A stretch of 64,000 nt of DNA from Deltaproteobacteria bacterium (GTDB lineage Bacteria; Lernaellota; Lernaellaia; JACKCT01). Made by a program: the position numbers and the translations under genes. The notes beneath the pieces were generated by a model. The model was not told the origin of the DNA, searched no databases, and worked only from the letters and a program-made list of their open reading frames with translations. Within the stretch, counting starts at the first letter, position 1. Each line of letters starts with the position of its first letter. The stretch is from contig JACKCT010000001.1 in NCBI GenBank assembly GCA_020633895.1, forward strand, positions 434,001 through 498,000, in the 5' to 3' direction. This document shows positions 54,572-64,000 of the stretch, one piece after another.

Positions 54572-55561
54572 CTACTCCGGAAACAACCGATCCCCCGTCA
54601 CCAGAAACGGGGTCTTTGCGTCCACGGCCAGATAGCGCGGGTCGTGCGTGGTGACGATGGGCAGGTCGGGCTGCGCGCGGCGTAGTTGCCGCAGGCGTTC
54701 GAGCGTGTTTTCGGCTAGGGCTTCGTTCTCGGTCTCGCCGATGGGATCGGCCGCTGCGATATTTTCCATCCGCTGCGCCGCCTCGCCGACCAGCAGATAC
54801 TCCGTCGTTCGCGTGCGGACCAGCACCGCCATCGACCCCGGCGTCCGCCCCGGCGCCGGCAGCAGGATGATCGACCCGTCGCCGTAAAGATCGAAATGCC
54901 CGGGGAAGGTCAGGTACGGCTCCGTGCGCCGGAAATCCACCTCCCGCACCTGGGCGAGCGGCACATCTTCCTTGCGAACGCCCCTCGCCTTGGGCGCGTT
55001 AAGCATGTAGTCAATTTCCCCGCGCCCCATCAGGATCGGCGTCTTGCCGAACACCTGCAACTCGCCGGTATGATCGAAATGCACATTCGTCAGGATGATC
55101 TTGTCAATGTCGTCGGGCGTCAGGCCGAGGGTCGTGATCTGGGCGACCACATCCTGACCCGGCAGCATCGAACGCACTTCATAGGACATGCGCCCGGCGA
55201 AGAGTTTGGAGCCGCCCCAGTAGGCGGTCGGGTCGAAGCCGAAGTGATGGTTGAGGCCCGTGTCGACCAGGACGAAGTGGGAGCCCCACTTGATCAGCGC
55301 GCAGAGGAAGGGGATGCGCACCGTGCCCGAGCCGTCCGTGCCGGTCATGATGTGCCCCGGCGCCCGGCCGATGCCGGTGTTCATGATCCAGATGGCCTCG
55401 ACTTGACCCGGCGTGTCCCGCCCCGGCGCCATTTTGATCGGCTCGGGGGGCAGGGCGGGCGACGGTTTGGTGAGGCATCCCGAAAAAACGACGACAAAAA
55501 CGGTCGCGACCGCGAGCAAAATCCGGCGACGACCACCGGCCCTGGGGATGAAAATGCGCAT
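54572..55561 (-). CDS. Metallo-beta-lactamase-fold lipoprotein with altered metal site
   Basis: A 329-residue predicted lipoprotein: the signal sequence ends in the lipobox F-S-G-C with Cys29. The rest resembles N-acyl-homoserine-lactone lactonase-like MBL hydrolases (LVDTGLNHHFGFDP, ILTNVHFDHTGELQVFG, LLPAPGRTPGSMAVLV, VTTHDPRY). The canonical H-x-H-x-D-H reads N159-V-H161-F-D163-H164. The usual PGH histidine reads R238, and the bridging aspartate position reads E259. Three of the usual seven ligands are therefore changed, so activity or metal content may differ. Located in the membrane, probably facing the periplasm. Confidence 0.8.
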   Translation of the reverse strand: MRIFIPRAGGRRRILLAVATVFVVVFSGCLTKPSPALPPEPIKMAPGRDTPGQVEAIWIMNTGIGRAPGHIMTGTDGSGTVRIPFLCALIKWGSHFVLVDTGLNHHFGFDPTAYWGGSKLFAGRMSYEVRSMLPGQDVVAQITTLGLTPDDIDKIILTNVHFDHTGELQVFGKTPILMGRGEIDYMLNAPKARGVRKEDVPLAQVREVDFRRTEPYLTFPGHFDLYGDGSIILLPAPGRTPGSMAVLVRTRTTEYLLVGEAAQRMENIAAADPIGETENEALAENTLERLRQLRRAQPDLPIVTTHDPRYLAVDAKTPFLVTGDRLFPE

Positions 55562-55646
55562 CGGCGGGAGGCTAATTCACGCCGCGCGGGGCTGTCAATG
55601 TGACAACCGCGTGGATTTGCGGTTGACGTCGATTCGACGCCTGTGA

Positions 55647-57431
<1,785 letters not shown>

Positions 57432-57441
57432 GGGGCGGGCG

Positions 57442-57639
57442 ATGCGCGTGCAGGTCAACGGCGAGTCGATGCACCTCGACGACGCCACGACGCTCAAGGA
57501 CATCCTGGCCCGCCTGGAGATTCCTCCCCGCTTCATCGCGGTCGAGCACAACGGCGAGATCTACGACGGTGAGCCCGAGGCGTGCTCGCTTTCCGACGGC
57601 GACCGCCTGGAAATCGTCCGCTTCGTCGGCGGAGGTTGA
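57442..57639 (+). CDS. thiS: Sulfur carrier protein ThiS
   Basis: A 65-residue ubiquitin-like sulfur carrier ending in Gly-Gly(-Gly), the C-terminus that is thiocarboxylated. Motifs: MRVQVNGESMHLDD at the start and ACSLSDGDRLEIVRFVGGG at the end. The longer open frame overlaps thiC; the ATG at 57442 follows the gggggcggg stretch and gives the normal ThiS length. thiG starts 3 bases after its stop. Confidence 0.95.
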   Translation: MRVQVNGESMHLDDATTLKDILARLEIPPRFIAVEHNGEIYDGEPEACSLSDGDRLEIVRFVGGG

Positions 57640-57642
57640 GGC

Positions 57643-58452
57643 ATGAGCGACATTCCCTCGACAATCGAAGGCGACAAGCTCGTCATCGCCGGGCGCGAGT
57701 TTTCCTCCCGCCTGCTGGTGGGCACGGGCAAGTTCGAATCGCCGCAAATGATGGCCGCCGCGCTCGAAGCCTCGGGCAGTGAACTGGTGACCATGGCGCT
57801 GCGTCGCGTGGATCTGACCAGCCCGGACGACTCGATGATGAACCACCTGAACCCGGACCGGTATCTGCTGTTGCCCAACACCAGCGGCGCGCGGGACGCG
57901 GAGGAGGCGGTGCGTCTGGCGAAGATGTCCCGGGCCGCCGGCGGTTTCGACTGGGTTAAACTGGAGGTCACGCCCGAGCCCAACTACCTGCTGCCCGACC
58001 CCATCGAGACGCTCAAGGCGGCGCGGGAACTGGTCAAGCTCGGCTTCACCGTTCTGCCGTACATGAACGCCGACCCGATCCTCGCCAAGCATCTGGAAGA
58101 CGCCGGTTGCGCGACGGTCATGCCCTTGGCCGCGCCGATCGGCAGCAATCGGGGCATGAAGACCAAGGACCAGATCGGCATCATCATCGAGCAAGCCGGT
58201 GTGCCGGTGGTGGTCGACGCGGGCTTGGGCGCGCCGTCCCACGCCGCCGAGGCGATGGAGATGGGGGCCGACGCGGTGCTGGTCAACACGGCCATCGCCG
58301 TGGCCGACGATCCGGTGCGCATGGCCGAGGCGTTTAAGATCGGCACCGTCGCGGGACGCATGGCGTATCTGGCGGGGCCGGGCGGCGAGTCGCGACTGGC
58401 GCGGGCCAGCAGTCCGCTCACCGGATTTCTGCGCACGGGGGAAACGTCGTGA
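57643..58452 (+). CDS. thiG: Thiazole synthase ThiG
   Basis: Forms thiazole phosphate from deoxyxylulose phosphate, dehydroglycine and ThiS thiocarboxylate. It has 269 residues. Conserved segments are [18 protein letters not shown] (with the catalytic region lysine), [36 protein letters not shown] and [20 protein letters not shown]. Its stop overlaps the GTG start of thiH, so ThiG and ThiH are translationally coupled, in keeping with their complex in other bacteria. Confidence 0.97.
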   Translation: MSDIPSTIEGDKLVIAGREFSSRLLVGTGKFESPQMMAAALEASGSELVTMALRRVDLTSPDDSMMNHLNPDRYLLLPNTSGARDAEEAVRLAKMSRAAGGFDWVKLEVTPEPNYLLPDPIETLKAARELVKLGFTVLPYMNADPILAKHLEDAGCATVMPLAAPIGSNRGMKTKDQIGIIIEQAGVPVVVDAGLGAPSHAAEAMEMGADAVLVNTAIAVADDPVRMAEAFKIGTVAGRMAYLAGPGGESRLARASSPLTGFLRTGETS

Positions 58453-59579
58453 CGCGCCCGTCGTTCGCCGATCGAATTCGCGGCCTGCCCATGGACGTGC
58501 TGCGCCGCCGTTTGGACGACGTCACCGAGGGCCAGGCCGCGGGCGCCGTTGCCGCGCCGCAAATCACCGACGCCATGATCCCCGCGCTGTTTTCCCGCGC
58601 CGCCCAAGGTCATTTGGAGACAATGGCCCGCCGCGCCGCCGCGATCACCGAGCGCCGCTTCGGCAAGGTTATCAATCTCTTCGCGCCCCTCTACCTGTCC
58701 AACGAATGCGCGAACATCTGCCTGTATTGCGGCTTCTCGATGAACGTGGACATCCCGCGCCGTTCACTGACAACGGACGAAGTCGTCGACGAGGCCGAGC
58801 ACCTGCGCCGCCAGGGCTTTCGCCATTTGCTGCTGGTGTCCGGCGAACATCGAGGGGCGTACAGCCTGAATGCCATGGCCGACGCGGTGGAGGCGTTGCG
58901 CGGCCGGTTCGCGTCGGTTTCGATCGAGGTCTTTCCGATGGAGACGCCCGAGTATCGCCGCCTGGAAACCGCCGGGGTCGACGGACTGACGCTCTATCAA
59001 GAGACCTACGATCCCGACGTCTACGCGCGACTGCATACGAAGGGTCCGAAGAGCCGGTATGAGTATCGACTGCACGCCATCGAAAAGGGCGGCGAGGCGG
59101 GATTTCGCACGCTGGGCATCGGCGCGCTGCTGGGACTGTCCGATTGGCGCGTCGAGGCGACCATGCTCGCGATGCACGCCCGCTATCTGGCCAAGCGATT
59201 TTGGAAGAGCCGCATCGCGATCAGCTTTCCCCGCGTCAATCCCCACGAGGGCGATTACACGCCGGAGCACGCCGTTTCCGACGCGGAACTGGTGCAGATG
59301 ATCGTCGCGATGCGCCTCCTGTTGCCCGACGCCGAACTCGTGCTTTCCACGCGGGAGCGAGCCGCGCTGCGCGATCACCTGGTGGGCCTGGGCATCACGC
59401 GGATGAGCGCCGGGTCCAAGACCAACCCCGGCGGGTACAAGGTCGAGCAGTCCTCGCTCAAGCAATTCGACATTTCCGACGAACGCACTCCCGAGCAGGT
59501 GGCGGCGATGATCGAATCGCGCGGCTTCGAGCCGGTGTGGAAAGACTTCGATCCCACCTTCCTTCACGGCCCCCTTTAG
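58449..59579 (+). CDS. thiH: 2-iminoacetate synthase ThiH
   Basis: Radical SAM tyrosine lyase that makes dehydroglycine for ThiG. This is the route of many anaerobes and facultative bacteria; the aerobic alternative is glycine oxidase ThiO. It has 376 residues. The cluster motif is C87-x3-C91-x2-C94 ([12 protein letters not shown]). Later segments SVEVFPM-like [32 protein letters not shown] and [11 protein letters not shown] are typical. The C-terminal BATS domain ends with FDPTFLHG. Confidence 0.97.
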   Translation: MTRPSFADRIRGLPMDVLRRRLDDVTEGQAAGAVAAPQITDAMIPALFSRAAQGHLETMARRAAAITERRFGKVINLFAPLYLSNECANICLYCGFSMNVDIPRRSLTTDEVVDEAEHLRRQGFRHLLLVSGEHRGAYSLNAMADAVEALRGRFASVSIEVFPMETPEYRRLETAGVDGLTLYQETYDPDVYARLHTKGPKSRYEYRLHAIEKGGEAGFRTLGIGALLGLSDWRVEATMLAMHARYLAKRFWKSRIAISFPRVNPHEGDYTPEHAVSDAELVQMIVAMRLLLPDAELVLSTRERAALRDHLVGLGITRMSAGSKTNPGGYKVEQSSLKQFDISDERTPEQVAAMIESRGFEPVWKDFDPTFLHGPL

Positions 59580-59595
59580 TTCGACACGGACGACC

Positions 59596-60306
59596 ATGAC
59601 GACGATTGCCGAACGACGACAACGCCTGCGTGACGTGGACCTCTACGTCGTGACCAGCCGCGAGCACTCCGCCGGACGCACCAGCCTCGAAGTGCTTGAC
59701 GCGTGTTTGGCGGCGGGTGTGCGCATGGTGCAGTTACGTGAAAAGACGTTGAGCGGCGATCAACTGCGCGATCTGGCGCGGGAGTTTCGCGCGCGGACGC
59801 GAGACGCGGGATGCCTGCTGATCGTCAATGATCGCGTGGACATCGCCCTGGATGTCGACGCGGACGGGGTACATCTCGGGCGGGGGGACATGGCGATCGA
59901 GGAGGCGCGAAAGCAAGCGCCGAGTCTGCTCATCGGCGCCAGTTCTCACGACATGTATTCGGCGCTCAACGCGGAGGCGGCGGGCGCGGACTATGTGAAC
60001 ATCGGGCCGATTTTCCCCACCGGCACCAAGCCCGAGCACAAGGTCTTTCTCGGACCCGAAGCCGTCGGCCTGATCGGGATGCATCTGCATGTGCCGTTCA
60101 CGTGCATGGGCGGGATCAACGAAACGAACATCGACCAGGTTCTCGACGGCGGGGCGCAGATCGTGGCCCTCGTCACCGCCGTGACCAAGGCGGACGACAT
60201 CGAAGCCGCCGCCCGGTCACTGCGTCATCGGATTCTCGATCACCGCGCGCGCATTGCGGAAATGGAGCGCTCGGGTTCAAACCCCTGGGGCTTGGAAACG
60301 GAATAG
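59596..60306 (+). CDS. thiE: Thiamin-phosphate synthase ThiE
   Basis: Joins HMP pyrophosphate and thiazole phosphate to thiamin phosphate. It has 236 residues, a TIM barrel. Conserved segments are MVQLREKTLS (pyrophosphate site), LIVNDRVDIALDVDADGVHLGRGD and GPIFPTGTKPEHK, with IGASSHD and VPFTCMGGIN replacing the commonest GxS and IGGI variants. The IGPIFPT loop is exact. It is the last gene of the thi operon; thiD, thiF and thiM homologues are not in the window. Confidence 0.94.
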   Translation: MTTIAERRQRLRDVDLYVVTSREHSAGRTSLEVLDACLAAGVRMVQLREKTLSGDQLRDLAREFRARTRDAGCLLIVNDRVDIALDVDADGVHLGRGDMAIEEARKQAPSLLIGASSHDMYSALNAEAAGADYVNIGPIFPTGTKPEHKVFLGPEAVGLIGMHLHVPFTCMGGINETNIDQVLDGGAQIVALVTAVTKADDIEAAARSLRHRILDHRARIAEMERSGSNPWGLETE

Positions 60307-60309
60307 CCG

Positions 60310-60549
60310 CTAGGGCCCGGGGTTGCGCACCTTTTCTTCGGCTTGTTCGCCGGCGTCTTCCCCTTCGATCGCGCTATTTTCCGCCGCGTCATCTTGGGCT
60401 TTGTCCTCCGGGGATTCGGTGACGTCTTCGTCCTCGGCGGTGTCGTCGTCGGTCGCCGGCGGTGCGTCATCGCCTTCGTCGGCAAAAGCCACCACGGCAA
60501 CCACCATGGCCAGCAACGCGATCAAGATCGTCCATGCGAAAAACTTCAT
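60310..60549 (-). CDS. Small membrane-anchored or secreted acidic protein
   Basis: A 79-residue protein. The first 24 residues are a hydrophobic segment (FFAWTILIALLAMVVAVVAFA) that is a signal peptide or anchor. The rest is strongly acidic (D/E/A-rich, with TESPEDKAQDD). No domain is recognised. The TESPE motif is shared with the next gene upstream (DAVTESPEEKA), which starts 20 bases before it, so the two probably form a small operon. It lies convergent to thiE. Confidence 0.6.
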   Translation of the reverse strand: MKFFAWTILIALLAMVVAVVAFADEGDDAPPATDDDTAEDEDVTESPEDKAQDDAAENSAIEGEDAGEQAEEKVRNPGP

Positions 60550-60569
60550 GGCCTATTCCTTTCCCAGCG

Positions 60570-61085
60570 TTATTTCTTCTTCGATTCGGCTTCGGCGTCT
60601 TCGGCCTCTTTCTCGGCCTTCTCGGCTTTTTGGCGAGCCTCGCGCGCTTCCTTCATCGCTTCGGCGGCATCCTCCGCCTTCTCGGCGGCTTCAGCCTTGG
60701 CGTCGGCGGCTTTTTCCTCGGGCGATTCGGTCACGGCGTCCTTCACCGCGTCGGTCGCTTTTTCCGCCCCGGTCGCGATCGCGTCACCGGTTTTCTTGGC
60801 GCCGGATTTCACGGCGTCCCAGGTGTCGGAGGCGCCTTTTTCGATCTTTTCACCGACGGATTCGGTGCCGTCGGCGGCGTCCTTGCCCATCTCCTTGGTT
60901 TCCTTGGCGATCTCGTCCGGATTCCCCTTGCCGACGCCGGCCTTGGACATGGTCGTGGTGGTGACACCCATGGTCGTGGTCGTCGTCTTCGCCGATTCGT
61001 CGTCCGATTTGTCCGCGGCAAGGGCGGGGACGGCCAGGGAAAAAGCGAGGGTGGCGGCGAAAAATATCGGGATGGATTTGGTCAT
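60570..61085 (-). CDS. Secreted alanine/lysine/glutamate-rich helical protein
   Basis: A 171-residue protein with a signal peptide (about 1-23, ending PALA). A threonine-rich stretch follows (two TTTT blocks, about residues 34-46), then a long region of 11-residue-like, A-K-E-D-rich amphipathic repeats (about 75-171). It resembles LEA-type or apolipophorin-like stress proteins and could coat membranes or stay unfolded in the periplasm. No enzyme motif is seen. A weak Shine-Dalgarno (gaggag) precedes the start. It is upstream of the acidic protein in the same orientation. Confidence 0.62.
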   Translation of the reverse strand: MTKSIPIFFAATLAFSLAVPALAADKSDDESAKTTTTTMGVTTTTMSKAGVGKGNPDEIAKETKEMGKDAADGTESVGEKIEKGASDTWDAVKSGAKKTGDAIATGAEKATDAVKDAVTESPEEKAADAKAEAAEKAEDAAEAMKEAREARQKAEKAEKEAEDAEAESKKK

Positions 61086-61323
61086 TTCAATCTCCTCATT
61101 TCATGGGGATTCGGCCTCCGCGTGAGGCGCTGTCAACGCCCGAAAGGGCGTCCGAAGAGGATCCGAGTGTAGGTCAAATAACCTGCGGCGTCCAGGAAAA
61201 ACTGACCGCCGGTCGCCTTCCGAATCGGGACGCTGGACGATGGAGCGCCGTTTCGCTACCGTAGTTGGACATCGAGAAAATCGCCGAATATCAATGTTTT
61301 GCGCGACATGTGGGGGCGGGAGT

Positions 61324-62178
61324 ATGGGACATCGCGACGGTTGGAAAATGCTTGTGACCGGGGCGAGCACGGGCATCGGACAAGCCTTGGTTCGGTTAGC
61401 CGCGTCACGGGGATTTCGCGTCGCGGCGGTGGCGCGCAAGGACGAAGACCTGGCCGCGTTGTCCGCGATCGGGGAGAACGTCACGCCCTTCCGATGCGAC
61501 CTAAACCATCCGGACCAAATCGAGGCGATGGCCGCCGATGTGGCCGAAAAATTCGGTGACGTGGACATCCTCGTGAACAACGCCGGGTACGGCATTCGGG
61601 GCGCGGTCGACGAAGTGGATGAAGGCACCGTGCGCGCCATGTTCGAGGTCAACGTCTTCGCGCCGTGGCTGCTGATCAAGGCCTTCACCCCCGCCATGCG
61701 CGCGCGACGCAGGGGCCTTGTCGTCAACGTCAGCAGCGTCACCGGCTATTTCGTCTCGCCTTTCAACGGTATGTACTCCGCCACCAAGCACGCCATGGAG
61801 GGCTACTCGGACGCGTTGCGCATGGAGCTTTCGCCTTTCGGAATTTCCGTCGTGCTCATTGAGCCGGGTCCCGTGGCGACGCAGTTCATGGCGACGACGC
61901 AAAAGCATTCCGACGATCTGGTTTCGAATCCCGACTCGATGTACGCCAAGGCCTACGACGCGGCGCTCAAGACGCTGGCGAATGTTCACGGCAACGCGCT
62001 GACCGCCGAGTCGGTCGCGATGTCGATCATGAACGCCGTTGACGCAAAATGTCCCCGCCCGCGTTATCCGCTGCACAAGCTGTCGTGGATCGCGCTGTTC
62101 CTCAACACCTTCGTCCCGCGCCGCGTCGTCGACGGGATCCTCATGCGTCAGACCGGTTTGACGCTATTGAAAAAATAG
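61324..62178 (+). CDS. Short-chain dehydrogenase/reductase
   Basis: A 284-residue classical SDR. The cofactor motif is VTGASTGIGQAL (TGxxxGxG), NNAGYG follows, and the catalytic residues appear as serine in NVSSVTGYF and Y-S-A-T-K (Y-x3-K) in GMYSATKHAMEG. The C-terminal region (LEP-like LIEPGPVATQF) fits the retinol-dehydrogenase or ketoreductase-like branch. Substrate unknown. The frame is open from 61240, but the ATG at 61324 has the purine-rich gggggcgggagt directly ahead and begins the fold, so it is preferred. Confidence 0.85.
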   Translation: MGHRDGWKMLVTGASTGIGQALVRLAASRGFRVAAVARKDEDLAALSAIGENVTPFRCDLNHPDQIEAMAADVAEKFGDVDILVNNAGYGIRGAVDEVDEGTVRAMFEVNVFAPWLLIKAFTPAMRARRRGLVVNVSSVTGYFVSPFNGMYSATKHAMEGYSDALRMELSPFGISVVLIEPGPVATQFMATTQKHSDDLVSNPDSMYAKAYDAALKTLANVHGNALTAESVAMSIMNAVDAKCPRPRYPLHKLSWIALFLNTFVPRRVVDGILMRQTGLTLLKK

Positions 62179-62328
62179 AGCCTCGCCGCGCGCGTCGTGT
62201 GATGGCGCTCAAGCTGCCGGGTGTTTCTTCCCGTCGATTTTCCGCCGCGCCTTGACGGCCCGCCATGCCCACGCCCATGCTGGCGCCGTTTCCTGATACC
62301 CATGATCCCCTTGCATTCCGAGGAGCTT

Positions 62329-64000
62329 ATGCCCCAGCAACCCCCCGGCGCCGAGGACTACGGCGATGTGCTGCTTTCCGAATTGGTCGACGCCTGGAAG
62401 GCCAAAGGCCCCGATTACCGGCCTCGCACGCACCACTTCGAGGACGACGCCCACGCGACGCCGACCTACGTCAACCGCCTCATTCGCGAGACGAGCCCTT
62501 ACCTGCTGCAACACGCCCATAACCCGATCAACTGGTACCCCTGGGGGGACGAGGCGTTCGAGGCGGCGCGTCGCCTGGGGCGGCCGGTGTTTTTGTCCAT
62601 CGGTTATTCGACGTGCCACTGGTGCCACGTCATGGAGCGCGAGTCCTTCGAGAACGTGCAGATCGCCGAGTTCGTCAACGAGCGGTACATCCCGATCAAA
62701 GTGGATCGCGAGGAGCGGCCGGACGTGGACGGCATCTACATGAAGTCGGTGCAGCTCATGACCGGGCAGGGCGGCTGGCCGATGTCCGTGTGGCTCGACC
62801 ACGAGCGGCGTCCCTATTACGCGGGCACGTATTTCCCGCCGGGGGACGGCATGCGCGGCGCGCCGATCGGCTTCGCGAATCTGATGGCGCGGCTGCATCA
62901 TGTGTTTGTGGAGGATCCCAAGCGTGTCGCCGAGTCGGCCGGCAGCCTGGTCAACGCCCTGCAAACGCACGCCGGCAGCCGGACCTCGGGCGACATGGTC
63001 GGGGCGGAAGTGCTGATGAAAGCGGCGGAGTATTACAAGGATCATTTCGATTCCAGCTACGGCGGCATCTCCGGCGCGCCGAAATTCCCGAGCAGCATGC
63101 CCGTGCGTGTCCTGCTTCGGATGCATCGCCGCACCGGCGACGACGAATTGCTCAAGATCGCGACATTCACGCTGGAGAAAATGGCCGACGGCGGCATGTA
63201 CGACCACGCGGGCGGCGGCTTCCATCGCTACTCGGTCGATCACTACTGGCTCGTGCCCCACTTCGAAAAGATGCTCTACGACAACGCGCTGCTCGCGACG
63301 GCGTATCTGGAAGGCTATCAGGCCACGGGCAACGCGCGTTTCGCCAAGGTGGCGCGCGAGATCCTGCGTTATGTGCAACGGGACATGACGGCGCCCGGCG
63401 GGGCGTTTTATTCCGCCACCGACGCCGACAGCCTGACGCCGGAGGGGCATTCGGAAGAAGGGTATTTCTTCACCTGGACGCCCGACGAAATCGATCAGGT
63501 GTTGAACGCGGACGAAGCGAAGGTGGTCAAGGCGTATTTCGACGTGACCGACCGGGGTAACTTCGAGGGACGCAATATCCTCAACACGCCCGAACCGGCG
63601 GCCAAGGTGGCGTCAGCGCTGGGGATGTCGGCGGATGAACTCTTGGCGATCGCCGATAGGGCGAAGGAAAAGCTTTACGAAGTTCGCAAGTCGCGGCCGG
63701 CGCCGATTCGCGACGAGAAAATTCAGACGTCGTGGAACGGGTTGATGATCTCGGCGTTCGCGCGGGCCGGGCTGGCGTTGGCCGACGATTCGTACACCCG
63801 ATCGGCGGTTCGCGCGGCGGAGTTTTTGCTCGCCGAGGTGGAGAAAGACGGGCGCTTGCTGCATACGTTTAATGAGGGCGAGGCGCGCTTCAACGGCTAT
63901 TTGGACGACTACGCCTTCCTCACGCACGCCCTGATCGACCTGTTCGAGGCCACGGGCGAGGCGCGCTGGATCGGGAAGGCGATCGAGTTGACCGAGACCG
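62329..64000 (+). CDS. YyaL/DUF255 thioredoxin-domain protein, 5' part (3' end outside window)
   Basis: The frame is open to the window edge, so only the first 557 codons are seen; the family is usually 650-750 residues. An N-terminal thioredoxin-like domain holds the motif CHWC (Cys96, Cys99) in [17 protein letters not shown], typical of the family also called spermatogenesis-associated protein 20. An alpha/alpha toroid similar to N-acylglucosamine 2-epimerase follows ([27 protein letters not shown]). Function unproved. The ATG at 62329 has aggag just upstream; an in-frame ATG at 62302 is an alternative. Confidence 0.9.
   Translation, partial: MPQQPPGAEDYGDVLLSELVDAWKAKGPDYRPRTHHFEDDAHATPTYVNRLIRETSPYLLQHAHNPINWYPWGDEAFEAARRLGRPVFLSIGYSTCHWCHVMERESFENVQIAEFVNERYIPIKVDREERPDVDGIYMKSVQLMTGQGGWPMSVWLDHERRPYYAGTYFPPGDGMRGAPIGFANLMARLHHVFVEDPKRVAESAGSLVNALQTHAGSRTSGDMVGAEVLMKAAEYYKDHFDSSYGGISGAPKFPSSMPVRVLLRMHRRTGDDELLKIATFTLEKMADGGMYDHAGGGFHRYSVDHYWLVPHFEKMLYDNALLATAYLEGYQATGNARFAKVAREILRYVQRDMTAPGGAFYSATDADSLTPEGHSEEGYFFTWTPDEIDQVLNADEAKVVKAYFDVTDRGNFEGRNILNTPEPAAKVASALGMSADELLAIADRAKEKLYEVRKSRPAPIRDEKIQTSWNGLMISAFARAGLALADDSYTRSAVRAAEFLLAEVEKDGRLLHTFNEGEARFNGYLDDYAFLTHALIDLFEATGEARWIGKAIELTET

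Noticed and set aside
54268-54654. Plus-strand open frame opposite the GIY-YIG gene
   Set aside because: It crosses the right inverted-repeat arm and enters the antisense of the lipoprotein gene; the minus-strand GIY-YIG motifs are unambiguous.
60343-61125. Plus-strand open frame opposite the two small secreted proteins
   Set aside because: Both minus-strand frames begin with clear signal peptides, and one has a nearby Shine-Dalgarno, while the plus frame is a serine/phenylalanine-rich mirror without domain.

Overview
The window comes from a GC-rich, didermic (Gram-negative) bacterium. It carries a full lipid A pathway segment, BamA, Skp/OmpH, the Lol system, several predicted outer-membrane beta-barrels and lipobox or signal-peptide proteins. 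Gene style (tight co-directional operons, long multidomain proteins, many radical SAM and cobalamin-binding domains) suggests an uncultivated deltaproteobacteria-like lineage. This taxonomic reading is inference; no rRNA gene is present.

Layout. 1-3.6 kb: end of recJ, a family 2 glycosyltransferase and a GAF-GAF-GGDEF diguanylate cyclase. 3.6-4.16 kb: a gene-free nest of palindromic repeats. 4.16-22.5 kb: a long envelope operon running lysS, lolC/E, lolD, bamA, skp/ompH, lpxD, lpxA, a Gfo/Idh/MocA oxidoreductase, lpxI, a putative porin, a PAP2-LpxB fusion, msbA, an ArnT-like glycosyltransferase and waaA. It covers lipid A assembly, flipping and Kdo addition together with outer-membrane protein and lipoprotein delivery.

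22.7-42.2 kb is the remarkable part: eight co-directional, mostly overlapping genes. They are a glycosyltransferase-radical SAM fusion; a detached carbamoyltransferase C-terminal domain; a carbamoyltransferase N-terminal domain fused to radical SAM/SPASM; a sugar-nucleotide epimerase; a radical SAM/SPASM protein; a complete carbamoyltransferase; a B12-binding radical SAM protein; and a 2543-residue protein with five radical SAM cysteine motifs and four B12-type domains. Together they encode nine radical SAM domains and five cobalamin-type domains. The most economical guess is a pathway that builds and radically modifies a carbamoylated glycan, glycolipid or glycosylated natural product; the substrate is unknown.

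42.2-55.6 kb is mixed: crcB, an FAD oxidoreductase, tRNA-Glu and tRNA-Gln, a two-gene envelope operon (toroid-like protein plus HExxH/propeller/barrel protein), a phosphoesterase, purF, a DUF547 protein, an acyl-CoA dehydrogenase, a GIY-YIG gene bracketed by a perfect 27-bp inverted repeat, and a metallo-beta-lactamase-fold lipoprotein with an altered metal site. 55.6-60.3 kb is a TPP-riboswitch-controlled thiamin operon, thiC-thiS-thiG-thiH-thiE. 60.3-64 kb holds two small secreted low-complexity proteins, a short-chain dehydrogenase and the start of a YyaL/DUF255 protein cut by the window edge. Several intergenic gaps carry related palindromic repeats.
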